64,000 bases of DNA, taken from contig JAULBX010018858.1 of NCBI GenBank assembly GCA_032358255.1, positions 1 through 64,000 on the forward strand. Direction: 5' to 3'. Within the stretch, counting starts at the first letter, position 1. Each line of letters starts with the position of its first letter. A program made the position numbers and the translations under genes. This document shows positions 12,501 through 24,600 of this stretch, piece by piece. The stretch comes from Heterotrichella gracilis. Taxonomy: Eukaryota > Sar > Xanthophyceae > Tribonematales > Xanthonemataceae. The notes under the pieces were generated by a model that saw only the letters and a list, made by a program, of their open reading frames with translations, was not told the DNA's origin and ran no database searches.

Positions 12501-14014
12501 ATGGGGAAGCCTGAGCAGGTGGTTGTGCATCCGCTGGTGCTGCTGAGTGTGGTCGACCACTACAACAGAGTAGCAAAGGATACGCGGAAAAGGGTGCTCG
12601 GTGTCCTGCTGGGAGAGACGTACAAGGGCAGAATTGATGTGACCAACAGTTTTGCAAGTAAGGGGGTGGCACCGTCGTTTGCCTGCCTTGTGTGGCAGCT
12701 GCCAAAGTGCTAACCATTTGCACACCGCAGTTCCATTCGAGGAGGATGACAGGGACCCCAGCATCTGGTTTCTGGACCACAGCTACATGGAGACCATGTT
12801 CCGCATGTTCAAAAAGGTTAACGGTAAGCATCAATTGGGGTGGCAGGTGCAAACAGCACAGCTGGTGTATTGGTTCATGAGCCTGACCTGTGCTTTGTGT
12901 GTCACCAGCGAGGGAAAAGCTGATTGGCTGGTACCATACTGGGCCACGGTTGAGGGAGGCAGACCTGGACATCACACAGCTGATGTCCACCTACTGTGAA
13001 CAGCCCATACTGGTCATCTGCGAGGTGGAGGTAAGCCCTCAGCTCCTGCTATACTTGTGTTTGCAAGTAGTATGTCTTGGGCAGTCCCTAACTTGAACCC
13101 ATCTTGCCGCAGCCCAAGGAGATGGGTCTGCCCACAACAGCCTATTACACTGTGGACGAGGTCCGGGAGGTGCGTTGCACACAGCTTTGGTGCTGCATTG
13201 CTTGCTGTATCACACGCCGTGTCCAGTTGTGACAGTGATACTTTGTCATACAGGATGGCACACAGAAGAGCCAAAAGGTGTTCGTGAACATCCCCACTGA
13301 AGTTGGCGCAACAGAGGCTGAGGAGATTGGTACGTTCCTCATGCACTCCTTTCTTTTTCTGCTTGACATGCACTTCAGATGTGAAGCAGTGTGTCACCCT
13401 CTTGCTCCTGGTTGTCAGGTGTGGAGCACTTGTTGCGAGATGTCAAGGATGCCACCATCAGCACGCTGTCCAACGATGTGGAGATGATGGTGGTGGGCTT
13501 GAAAAGCTTGAAGACCAGGTTGCAAGACATCAAGCAGTACCTCGACCTGGTTGTTGCCGGCAAGCTGCCCGTGAACCACGAGATCCTGTCACACCTACAG
13601 GTACACTCCCTCCCACTGCAATCACAGCATATGAGACACTGTGAGGGTTGGGATTGCAACCACCACCCATTGGTGGCACAATGTGGACCCCATAATCATT
13701 ATTGGCCCTTGTTGTTGCAGGATGTGCTCAACTTGCTGCCCAACCTCAACGTGGAGGAGATGTCAAAGTCGCTGGCAGTCAAGTCCAATGACCTCATGCT
13801 GGTGATCTACCTGTCCTCCATGATCCGGAGCGTGATTGCGCTGCACAACCTCATCGACAACAAGGAGCACCGGTTGTGGGCTGAGGACAAGGCCCAGGAG
13901 CTGAAGAAGGAGGCAGAGGCTGCCAAGGCAGAGAAGGAAAAGAAGGAGGCTGCCAAAGAGGAGGAGAAGGAGGCAGCAGCGAATGGGACTGAGGAAGCAG
14001 CAAAGAAGCCCTAA
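12501..14014 (+). CDS. RPN8: 26S proteasome regulatory subunit RPN8 (PSMD7), complete, 7 exons
   Basis: This is a non-ATPase lid subunit of the 26S proteasome that pairs with RPN11. Exons are 12501-12657, 12731-12823, 12909-13030, 13113-13169, 13254-13329, 13419-13600 and 13721-14014. They give 981 nt, 326 aa (human 324). The MPN domain opens with [17 protein letters not shown] and includes VLGVLLG, NSFAIPFEEDD and LIGWYHTGP. The last has lost the HxH metal motif, as expected for the inactive partner. Then come the conserved helical part ([48 protein letters not shown]) and a lysine/glutamate/alanine-rich tail ending in KKP. The upstream TTG at 12492 is in frame, but the ATG at 12501 matches the usual [11 protein letters not shown] start. 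Confidence 0.97.
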
Positions 14015-15477
14015 GTTGGCCTTGGGTTGCTGTCCACAGCTTGGTGCTTGGGCTACTTTGTAACAGGGAGTTGCAGGATGGGGGTAATAACCACCTGGTG
14101 GCAGGACACGGTGTGCACTCTGCATAGTTAGACAGAGAGTGACAAGGTCTACTTGTGTTCCGCCTGCATTGGTGAAGAGACTGGAGGGGTTTTCATGGGC
14201 CACCATATCAGCTCGTTGTGCGTTGGCATACACTACCAGGTAGCTCGTCCTTATCATTAGCACAGTACGCTGGTCGCTGTGCTTGTGTGGCAGGGTTGTG
14301 TAGCAGGGCCTACAGCAGGCGTCTGCAACATCACAGTATGCAAAGTGTGGAACACTCCCTTACACGCGGTGTGAAACTGCTGTACCTGTTACTGTCAACA
14401 CTTGCCTTGAAGGTGGCCCACGCCAGATGCTATTGGCAGTTAATAGTGTTGCACATACCTAGACTGTAATCACCGATACCATGCTTACTGGTTGTGCGAG
14501 GCATCGGCCAGAGATCACAAAAACCTGCGCCCTCTCTGAGATGAGTCATAGACCCTCGGTGACTCTGTGTGGTTGTCGATTTGACTCAATAAATTTCAAT
14601 CACACATCACCACGGCATTCCCAATTGAGGCGTTGTTGCGGTATTTTGGTAACAGACGCAATGGTTTAACTTAAAATGATTGGAATGTCGCACAGGTTGC
14701 TGACGCCACTGCATTGAAAGTCATACATTCCTGGCCTTTATAGGGTACGCATAAAGTAATACAACGGACTGCTGATCATTGCAGTCAAGAGACCACCAGG
14801 TCCTGCCACCACCACACACTCCCTCGAGTGCCAACACCTGCTGCAGCCCGCACCCGCCACCATGTGGCTTTAAAGGTCACCGGTGGCCTTTTGACTGGAG
14901 ACCTTTACTTCAGACAGATGAGACTCTCCAGATACTTAAGCCTGTCCGTGACAGGATGCACGACGATACCCAGAGGGCCTACGGTACCATTTGAAAAGAC
15001 CATGCCCAGGGACAGATCTAGTGCCCAGAGTACTCTACCTCAGGTGCTGCAGCCACAGTATCGTACCACATGGTGATGTGCGTAGGACTCTTATCAGGAG
15101 CCTCAAGAGCAACCATTGCACCAGAAATTGCGCCACACTGGCGGGTAACTGTAGCACATCCTATTGTCACCAAGGGGCGATCCAGGCCTAGGCTGGCATG
15201 TATAGGCGCATGGCTGCATCTGCATCTCGGAAAAATGAATCAATTCCTCTGCCCTCCAGGAGTGCGTGAATGGGCTGATGCCATTGCTGCCAATCTGAAA
15301 CTGTAAAGGGCAAGTACTACGAAAGCTATGTACTAGGCAAGCAATAAGGGGCGAGGAAAAGTGCCAAAGTTGGAGTCACGCTACTTCCAGTGCCAGATCA
15401 CCGGGGTACCCACCCAGGGCGCCACATACGCCATGTACTGGTGGCACTACTCTGCGGGATGCGATTCTATTCTCCGC
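14015..15477. other. intergenic between convergent genes, nothing recognised
   Basis: The stretch separates the 3' ends of RPN8 and the MYB-CC gene. No conserved coding segment, structured RNA or ordered repeat was identified. Confidence 0.5.
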
Positions 15478-18400
15478 TCACCCCTGTGCGCCGCCCTTGC
15501 TGCGTTTCCGCGCGGGCCTCGTCCATTCCCCCGCCTCCCCCCCGGCGCCGCCCCCCGCCCCCCGCCGAGCAGACCCCCGCCGGGGTTTGCTCCCCGCATC
15601 CCCCGGCGCCGCCGCCGCCGCAGCTGCCGCCGCCGCAGCAGCAGGCACCAGGATGGCCTCGTTGAACGCCGATGACAGCAGGAACTGCTGCGCCGTTGGG
15701 GCCGCCGTGGGGTGCGCCGCGTGCGCGGTGCTTGCCGTGGGCAGCGAGTAGTGCGTGGACTGCGCCAAGGCTGACGACGTCCCCGCGCCCGCTGCGGTGT
15801 CCAGCACGCCCACCTGAAACGGCGCGCACGTGGTCAGTTGGTTAATTAATCTACCTGGCGGCCCTGCTATATTGGAGGAGTGCAGCCTCATGCACATCAT
15901 GCCAGGCAGTCTGTTGGCGCACTGCTACCAGCATGCACATGGGTCAGCATGAAAACCTGCAGCAGATATCTGAACCCTAAACCTTACACCCCCTAAACCC
16001 TAAAAGGCTCTGGCCCCACCTGCAGTGCAGACAGGGCCGCGCGAGTGCTGTCTGGCGTTGTGCCCAGCTGGATCTTGCCCGCCAGGCCCTCCCGCTCGAT
16101 GAGGCTTGAGATGTAGTGGCCGTGCGCCTCCAAGCTTACCTGGAGCTTGCGCTGGGACTGCGGAAAAGGCGGGGATACAGGTCTGTTGGCAACCAATGTT
16201 GTACAGAAACGTAAGCTTATTAAAAACATTCAATCACATTTCAAAATTGGTTACTAGAAAATGGGTCATTACTTTACTTTAATGTAATAGACTCTTTCTG
16301 TTTTCGGAACCTGTTAAAACACAACATTTATATGGAATAAACAGAGGCACATGTGCATGTCAGGCCGCCAGCCCCCACCCACCCACCTCCAGCTGCTCAT
16401 GCAGCTTCCTCTGCATCTCCATCTGCAGCAGTAGCGCCTCCTCCAGGCTCCTCCTCCGCGCAGCTTCTTCCTCCTCTCTCTCCCTTGCCGCGGCAGCTGC
16501 ACGGGCCGCCTCCCGCTCATGGGCCTGGCGGGCGGCTTCCGCAGCTGCGGCAGCTTCTGCTAGCTGCTGCTGGTGCTGCGCATGCTGGTCGGCCAGGTCG
16601 GCCTCCTCTTCCTCCTCCAATTCCTCTTCCTCCTCCTCCTGTGGGGTGTAAGGGGTGGGGGATGGGGTCGGGGAATGGGAGGGGAGTTATAATTCAAAAG
16701 GGGAAACACGAGGCAATGTCCTTCCACATGATCGACGTGATCCGCATGATCCACGTCCGTGCGTCCATCCTACGCCCCATCCACGTAGGGTGCCAGCATA
16801 CCCTACCCCTAGCAAAATCACCCCCATATGCAGTCCCATGCTCTGTTCAGGATGGCGATGCACCCACCAACAATCGCCACATACCACACACCCTTGAACT
16901 TCCAAAGCCGCCGCCAAGCGCCACCTCAACCCCCAACCACCAACACCCACCTCCTCATCCTCATCCTCATCTTCGTCCTCGTCATCCCCACCCCCCCTGC
17001 CCCGCCTGCTGCGCCGCCCCCTCCACCTCTCCTCCGCCATGGGCTCCTCCCCCGGCATGCGGATGTTCATGCGGTACTTTTGCAGGTGGCTCTTGATGTG
17101 GTAGATGGTCAACCCCTCCACCGCCATGAGCTTGAGAATGCCCTTTGGGGTTGCGTGGTTGGGGCCGCCCAGGGAGATGACCGCGTTCACAAAGAGGTCG
17201 TGCAGGGCGGGGGTCCAGCGCAGGCGGGGCTTGGAGGAGGCGCCACCTGGCGATGGAGGGGGAGGTGGGGTGTGAGGGAGGGGCGTTGTGAATGGATGCT
17301 GTGAATTGAGATCACTGTCTACTCAACAATGCGTCCATGGTGGGCACGGTAGTAGAATGCTTCCCTGCCAGGCAGGCGAGTGTCAGGGCAGGGTACGGTA
17401 CCTTGCGTTTAGGGCTTAGGTAGTACCTTGCACGCTTTGCAAGGAAAACATGTTCCCAGGATTTAGGGTTTAGGTAGTACCTTGCGAGCCTTGCATGGCA
17501 TACATGCCGCTGTCCATGGCGCCTGCCCCCATGTCTCCCTCCAACTGCAGCATTTGGCCCAAGTCCATGGCGGGCTGCCCTATCATCACCTGCCCCATCT
17601 CACTCCCCGGGACCATGGTCAGCTCCAAGGGCTGCTGCAAAAAGACAGGAACGCAACTTATTGTTCTCATTCTTTTTGTAAAAACAAGAAAGGTTGAGGA
17701 TCTTTGTCGAGCTTCTCATGACCGGACTGCGAACAACAGGTCCAGGGTTTAGGGTTGAAGGTTTAGGGTGCACATCTGCACGTGCACAAAGGTGGCAGGC
17801 CTGCTAGGAGGGGCATAGGTGGCGCAAGCTGTGGCACGGGCTCCAATCAGGCTGTACCGATGGCATGCATTTAGCTGGCTGATGAAACAACAAAGTGCGA
17901 CACTGAAGCTGAAAGAGTAAACCACATTGGAGACAAACAAGCAAATGGCTTGTTTCCAACATGCACGCAGCGTCCTTCTGAATCCGCACTCACCACTGAT
18001 CCATCCCCAAGTATGGCCCCCGTTGGCGGCGGTGCCAGTTGGGGATAGGGCAGCACTGCCTGCTGCACTGCGCCTTCTCCCACCCCATCCCCACCAGCGT
18101 CCACGGGGACCTGAAGCACAAGCTGTTGTCCCTGCTAAATTGAAACCCTAGGGTAAGTTGGGGAAATCTGCAAGCACAAGCTGTTGGTCCAGCTGCAGGA
18201 GGAACCGCACTGACACCGGCACACCGCCATGGGATTGGCAAAAATCAGGGGAAACCTTCCCCCTTAAAAGGATATCGATACGTGCGTGCCCCTGTTCGGC
18301 AGGTTTGCCATCCACCCCAGCTGCGCCTACATGTCCTCCACCCTGAGCTGGGCCTGTAGCCAGGACAAAACCGCGGCAACAAAATCTTTGGGCGCTTTTG

Positions 18401-18603
18401 TTGCTGCCACGCTACCTATTTGCCGTGGTAACTATAAGCCCTGCTTCCCTCCCGGTGCCACCCACCTGCGCGGCTTGCCCCTGTTCCAGCGGGTTTGTCA
18501 TCCACCCCAGCTGTGCCTGCATATCTTCCACCCTAAACTCGGCCTCGGGCCAAAACTCGAGGTCCAGCCAATCCAGCGCCGTGTCCAGCGCCTTGTCGTC
18601 CAT
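15478..18603 (-). CDS. MYB-CC (GARP) transcription factor, PHR1/PSR1-like, complete, 7 exons
   Basis: This is a probable nuclear regulator of the phosphate-starvation type. Minus-strand exons are 18603-18466, 18134-17994, 17634-17481, 17246-16951, 16638-16387, 16157-16020 and 15813-15478, giving 1455 nt (484 aa), all in phase. The GARP/MYB domain spans residues about 155-203, from [12 protein letters not shown] through [10 protein letters not shown] to the signature SHLQKYR. The coiled coil carries the MYB-CC mark LHEQLE (322-327), then [18 protein letters not shown]. Between the two domains an acidic, alanine-rich stretch (about 230-320) is much longer than in land-plant PHR proteins, which recalls algal PSR1. 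The C terminus has a poly-alanine run and a basic end (RPARKRSK). An N-terminal piece of exon 1 is repeated in intron 1. Confidence 0.92.
18281..18360 (-). repeat. decayed copy of part of MYB-CC exon 1 in its own first intron
   Basis: Positions 18281-18360 repeat about 70 bp of exon 1 (18474-18551) with roughly one change in six bases. They share the CATCCACCCCAGCTG core and the CTCCACCCT-type block. The copy is on the donor side of intron 1. Confidence 0.7.
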
Positions 18604-21600
18604 CGTGCTACAACCCCCCCTGCTGCTGCCCCCAGGGGGAGCAGGGCATGTCGCGCGCAGGGGAGGGGGGCGCCTGGGGGGCGAGGTGGGGAGCGAGGTG
18701 TGGGGGACGGGGCGGGAGGGTGCGGGATGCTGTGTGTGCGCGTGTGTGTGTGCGTGTGTGTGAGTGTTGGCTGGGTGTGTGAACCTGGTATTACTGCACC
18801 AGGTGTGTGTGTTGCACTTCGCGGGTGTTGCACTTGTATTGTACCGATCCATAGGTATGTTTTGCCTCCGGTGTTGCACCTGTTTTGCACCTGTGCTGCC
18901 CCTATGGGTGTGTATTAGTCCTGCTGTACATGCCTCTGGTGCGTGCAAGTATATGCGGATGGTGGGCACCATACAGTGCAGGACTGGATGGTGAAACTGG
19001 CGGGAGCTGAGCGGGAATTCGCTTGCACCACAGGCTGCAGTTGGGTATCACCACTGCAATGCACTGCGTGCGCCTGCTTCTTCTTGCTACATGCAGTGCA
19101 ACGGCGCAGCAGCATACACCACCACCGACACCTGTCCTCGCTACTGCAGTGACTTTGCGCCCATGGCCAAGGCAACAGCTGGTGAACACACAACCTGGTT
19201 GCCGCTAGGCGCAGAGCTGGTGCCCTCACCTCAAGGGGCAGCTTCAGGTAGCTTTGCACGCACAAGCAGCAGCCGTCAGGCAAGCGGGTGACACCCTGCT
19301 AGAATGGTGGTGGCGACTCCCCAACACCCACCGTGCTCAAACCGACCCCTGTCGATGTGTCCCACCCCTGCCGCGCTCTGCCAGGGCCTTAAAGTAACCT
19401 AGGGTCACCTGCAGGGGGTGGAATTGTTCATAATGCAGGCCTGAGGGGCCTAAATGCAGGGCGTTTGCATGCGGTGTGTGGTGTACAGCATCGCCCCCCC
19501 ATGCAGGGCAATGCCTGGGCCGAACCGGCGCCCCAAGTGGGTGGCATACCACTTAGAGACGTCAGTGGTCGAGAAAATGGAGTAGAATTGTCGCCCAGTG
19601 GCTGGAATCTGCCATACACGTCAGAAAATGCAAGCTCATGTCTCATGCAAAGGCATGCTTCAGGTGGACCCTCCTGGCCAGTGAAAATGCAACCCTGGAA
19701 GTGGGAAAGAGCAGGTTTGGTGCCCTGTTGGTGCAAAAAGGCGTGCCAAGGGAAAACAACAAAGCGGCGTTGGGGCTACGAGCTGGTGCCGTTGTAAGGC
19801 AGGTGTGTGGTGGGCGGTGGGGGGGAGGAGCTCAAGCCGGTTTCCCATGCCTGTTCACCTATATGGAACCCCACGGGCATATAAAAGCCCGCCCCTTGCA
19901 CAGCTGGCGTTATGTCTGCCAATGCGCCAATAGCGGCTTTGAATGGGGTCCCAGTACTGGCCATACATCCGTACCCAACCACACCTAAAAAGCAGGGAGC
20001 CACCCCTCAATATAATTGCTGCTGGCAATGCCCCAGCGAGCTGTGATCACGCTGACGCGCGGGGTGTGGGGTGATGATGGGCGCAAATGCACCTAAGCCC
20101 TAGGAGAGGGATGTGACTGCATGCGCCTGTGAAAAACTGGGCCCTTGCGCCCCGCAATGCTGCCCAAAAAGCAGGCTTGTACTTGTTGCAATCCGAGGGT
20201 TTTATGGGTTGTGTTGGATACCTTGCCCTGCCCTGGGATGACGGATACAGGAGCGCGTCTTGAGCCACTATTGCCGCCCGTACAGATAGGGAGTGGAAGT
20301 CAGCAGGCCTCAGCACGATCGTCCCCACGCTCGCATCTGTCGCTTGGTTTGAAGCAGATCACACCGCACGTGGTGACACGAGGTAGACAGGCAGAGGGGT
20401 CAGGCCCGGTTGGAAGACAGCGAGGCGTTGTGGGCAGAATGGGGGCGCAGGCTGAACTTTCACTAGCTATAGGCTGGCTCTCGTCAACAGCACGAGTGCA
20501 CTCTGCTGAGTTGAGTAACCACCATACCACGGGTTTACTTGCCTCGGCGGAATCTTTTGAAACAGTGTGCTGCAATTGCAGCGCCAGGACGAGACAGGCA
20601 CTCGAGTAACACCAAAATTCCTCCCCGTTTGGCATTCGTGACTTGCCTCTGCTTGCCCCAAAAAAGGCTGGTCCATTTCGTGTAAACCCTCAATAGAATA
20701 CAGCAGCGTTGGCAAGCGCAACACGCAGCACGGAGAGCACCTGCCCCTGTTGCGACCAACACACTTGACGTTGCCAACGGGCTCAGCCCGAGGTTTGGTG
20801 CCAGCGTGGTTGCTGCTCTGCAAGCTGTAGGCACACCCATCGCCCACCTGAGAGCGCTCCTGCAAAGGCATGGGCCCACGCAGGAAACCCACCAAGGCAA
20901 AGCCCGTCGAGGAAATGCCAAGTCACGATGGCGCTTCCGCACTGGAGCAATCGTCCGCTGGTGGGTGACAGTTGCAAGAATGCATGCATGCAAGCATAGG
21001 AGCAGCTGGGCACACAGCTATGCTGAGAAGTCCACAGGTCGCGGCTGTAGTAGCGTCCGAAACTATTCAAAACCATATCCTTGCAACGTTGTATACGTGC
21101 ATGCCTCGCGCCCTGGGTTATTGAGCACACAATGGCAGCCATGCGTGTGCATGCTGGGTGCATGTTTGATTGCCAGGAAACAAGATGTGTCTGCAATGGA
21201 ACGGGAAAGGACCTTTATTGGTTGCACCTCATCCAACGGGTTAGCCTCGATATTTAAAAAACGAAGTTGAGTATCTCCGTTTACCTTAGAGTCTAAGGTA
21301 TTGCCGCTCCACTGCCTCCAGCGCTGGCGGCCAGGCACTTGCCCGAGACGCACACACAAGTGCACACAGTGCTTGCATGGTAGTCAGCTTATCAGGTTGA
21401 TTTGGCAAGTGCAGTAGAGCTGTCTGGACATTGCCGGAGGTTGCACAGCGTGCACAGCATGAGGTCCTTGGCGCTGCAAGGTGCACCACCTTGTGCGGTG
21501 TCTGTGACAGGTAGAAGCACTCCAACCTTTGCTGGATGTTGAAATTACCATCCATTGTTGACAAGCAACAGCCCACAGCTTTTCACATCAGGGTCTTAGC

Positions 21601-21679
21601 CATGTGCATCTTGGGCCACCCCTCCCGATTGCCACCGAACAAACCCTAAACCCTAAACCCTCAACCCTACCCCGCGCAG
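18604..21679. other. gene-poor stretch with a GT microsatellite
   Basis: No conserved protein segment was recognised in 3 kb between the divergent MYB-CC and XPC genes. A (GT)n/(GC)n run lies at about 18727-18780. CCCTAAA repeats occur at about 21643-21668 immediately before the first recognised XPC exon. The first exon or exons of XPC and both promoters probably lie here, but I cannot place them. Confidence 0.5.
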
Positions 21680-24600
21680 GCGTCGGAACCCTAGCCGAAG
21701 CGAGTGGCCGGGGGGTGGATGGGTTGCTGCAGCGCACAGGGCGGAGGGGCGGCGGCCGGCATGGCGCGCCATCGGGCCCGGGCTCCGCCACTGCCATGCC
21801 ATCAGCGGCATCATTGATTCCCGGGCTGGCGCCCCCGCCCCGGCAGCATGCTGAGCTGGCGGGCGCATGCGGCGCACCCGCACTGGCCAACATTGATGCC
21901 GAAAGGGTGGCGCCAGGTGGCGTCGCGCCAGAGGACGAGGGTGATGGCGTGGAGGGCGGCAGTGATGCTGACGTGGCGTCTGATGGCAACATGGAATGGG
22001 AGGTGGGTAGTAACACTGCTTGCAGGTGTCTGTGCATCCCTGTTTTGTTACATATTGCAGCCAATTGCCGCACCCTTTTCAAGTGATTTTCGAAACCTGT
22101 AAAAGGTTCCGGTTCCATTGTGCCTAACATGCCAGCACAGGACACACCCATTGCCACAGCCTTCGGTCCCATGGCATGTATTGAAATTGCATATGGTGAA
22201 ATGGCATGTACCATGTGCAAGTGCCGTTGTTGGTAAGGGATTATATCATATCATCATGTATGCATGCAGGAGGAAGGAGAGGAGGAGGATGGGGCAGGGG
22301 AGGAATTGCAATCTACTGCCAGTGGTGCAGAGCTGTGGGTAACTTTTGAGCACGGGCAAGGTACTTCATTCACTTTACAATTCGCCCTGGGTATACTTCT
22401 CTGCCACCAAAATACTCAAATATGTAAACGCAGTTACACCATCATGGTTCTTTTGTGGAAATTTCTGAAGTCTACAGTACATGCCAGCCTCGTGGGACAG
22501 GATGCATCCACCACGCTTTTAGGGTTTTAGGGTTCGGTGTCCCTACATCGTCCATGCTCTGCAGCCTTTGGCAAGGGTTTAGGGTTTCAGGGCTTAGCGT
22601 TAAGGTGCACCACAGTCAGCACATGGTGCACGCCCCGCAGGCTCTGGCGGGGGTTCAGGCGCCAGCACCACCCCTGGCCCCAAGAGAAGGGGGGTGACTA
22701 GGCGCCAGCGGGAGCACGCCGCGCTGCTGCACCGCACCCACACGCTGTGCCTGGTGGCCCGGGGGAAGGCGCTGGATGCGGCTGCCGATGGGGAGCAGCT
22801 GCAGGTGAGGGCAACGGGGGGGTCTCAGCTGTATTGCCAGGGGGACTAGAATAGTCCTATTCTAGTCCCCCTGGTATTGCGGTCTTGGTTGGGTCATCTG
22901 GCACCGCCTGGGGTATGTCATATGTGGTGTGTGGCAATGGGTGGGTGGGTGGTGGCGACACAGGGTACCGGTGCTGTTCTGCAATGCTGTAGTACTGTAT
23001 TTACCCGATGACAACGCATTTTATTGTATAATTTGGAAGAAACATTTGCAATTAATATACTACAGAGCATGCTGCATCAAACTCCCCACCTAATGACACC
23101 TGCACCTTTTGCGGCAGGCAGTGGTACTGTCCCTGATGGAAGACAAATTGCTGCCAAATGTGCACCCCCAGCAGGGGGTCACCCCCGAGGACATTGCGCC
23201 CCTGGTGCAATGGTTCCATTCCTCCTTCACAGTCACCCCCCCTCGCGATGCCCCCCTTGAAGGGGAGGAGGACAGGGCCCTGCTGGGCATGGGGGGGGTG
23301 GTGGAAATGCTGTCAAATGTGGCCATCTCGCGCAAGGGCACCGCGGAGCAGGTGGCCGCTGTATTTGCGGCCCTGGCTCGGGCGCATGGCCTTGTTGCTA
23401 GGTTTGTCAGGTGAGGGACAAACCTAAAACCCCAGGCAAGGGAGGTAAATTACCTCAGGGAATCTGCACATCGGCTGGCGAGATGGGTCCTGCCATGCAC
23501 CGTACCTGTTCCTGCAATGAGCAGGGATTGCTCTCAATGTCGTGGAGAGAAGGGGGGGCGCGGCAGCACACCTACCGCTGAATTGCCTATGACAGCGCTC
23601 GAGCTCCACTATGCGTAATACATCCCCGTTGGCCATCATGTCTTTGTCTGCCCTGTACTGTCAATTATCCGCATGCCTCATTCCTCCTACTCCTATGCCT
23701 TCCAGTCCGATTTTTTTGTTTTTCCTGCAGCTCCCTGGACCCCATGCCGCTCAACCCTAGCACAAAACCCCAGTCAGGGCTGCGGGCCGCCAGGAGCATG
23801 GCCAGCATCAAATCCCAGCTGAAATCCGCGAAGTCCCAGGGGAGTGCCCCTGAGCAGACCCCCAGCAGCAACCCCAAGGGGAGGAAGAGGAAAAGTTCGG
23901 AGGGTGAGGGAGCAGCTAAGCAGGCAGCTGTGCGGAAAGGGAGAGGCAAGGGGGGCAAGGGTGGGGTTGAACGGGAGGAGAAGGCAGGTGCCAAGGGGGT
24001 AAAGCGCAAAAGCGATGGTGGGGAAGGCAAGGAGACGGGTGGCGCCACCAATGAACCGGACCCGCAACCTCAACGGTAGGGTTGCAACTAGGGTCATGGC
24101 CATGGTTGGCTTCCCGTTTGTGCATGTTGCTCACCATGTCCCCTGCTGCGTGCCACATTGCCACCTCTCCAGAAGCTGCTAGAATCCCTGAAATGTCTTT
24201 GGCGCCCCTGCAGCCATCCATTGCTAGGTCTGATGTGTGCGAGTGCATCGACAGTATGTCTCGTCTGATTGTGTTATGTCTTCTTCCCCACAGAGTGCGC
24301 AAGGGGGATGCTGAGTTTGAGCAGCAGCTGGCGATGGCCATGATGGCAACAGCTGCAGGTGGGTACCTCTCCTGTGTGCATGATGCTGTTGCACAACCCT
24401 GGTTGATGAGCTGCGTTTCATGCATTGGATGTTTCCTGCATGCGCGTGCTCCCATCGCTCTTGATCCAATGGGGAATGCAGAGCGACACGTGGGTTCTTT
24501 CTGTACACACCGTCTCAGGCGCCTGCGGGTTGATGTAACCCTAATGCACACACTGGCACCGCAACCCTAAACCCTGAACTCTGAAAAAGCCCAGGAGCAG

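Noticed and set aside
12892-13030. RPN8 as an active JAMM deubiquitinase
   Set aside because: The segment reads WYHTGP without the second histidine of HxH, as in true RPN8; the active enzyme is the paralog RPN11.
19300-21300. Several open frames of 100-160 codons on both strands
   Set aside because: None has recognisable domains or consistent splice sites, and they overlap each other on opposite strands. Treated as non-coding.
21645-21668. CCCTAAA array as a sign of a chromosome end
   Set aside because: Arrays are short, in both orientations and scattered through introns of intact genes across the whole window, so they are interstitial, not a telomere.
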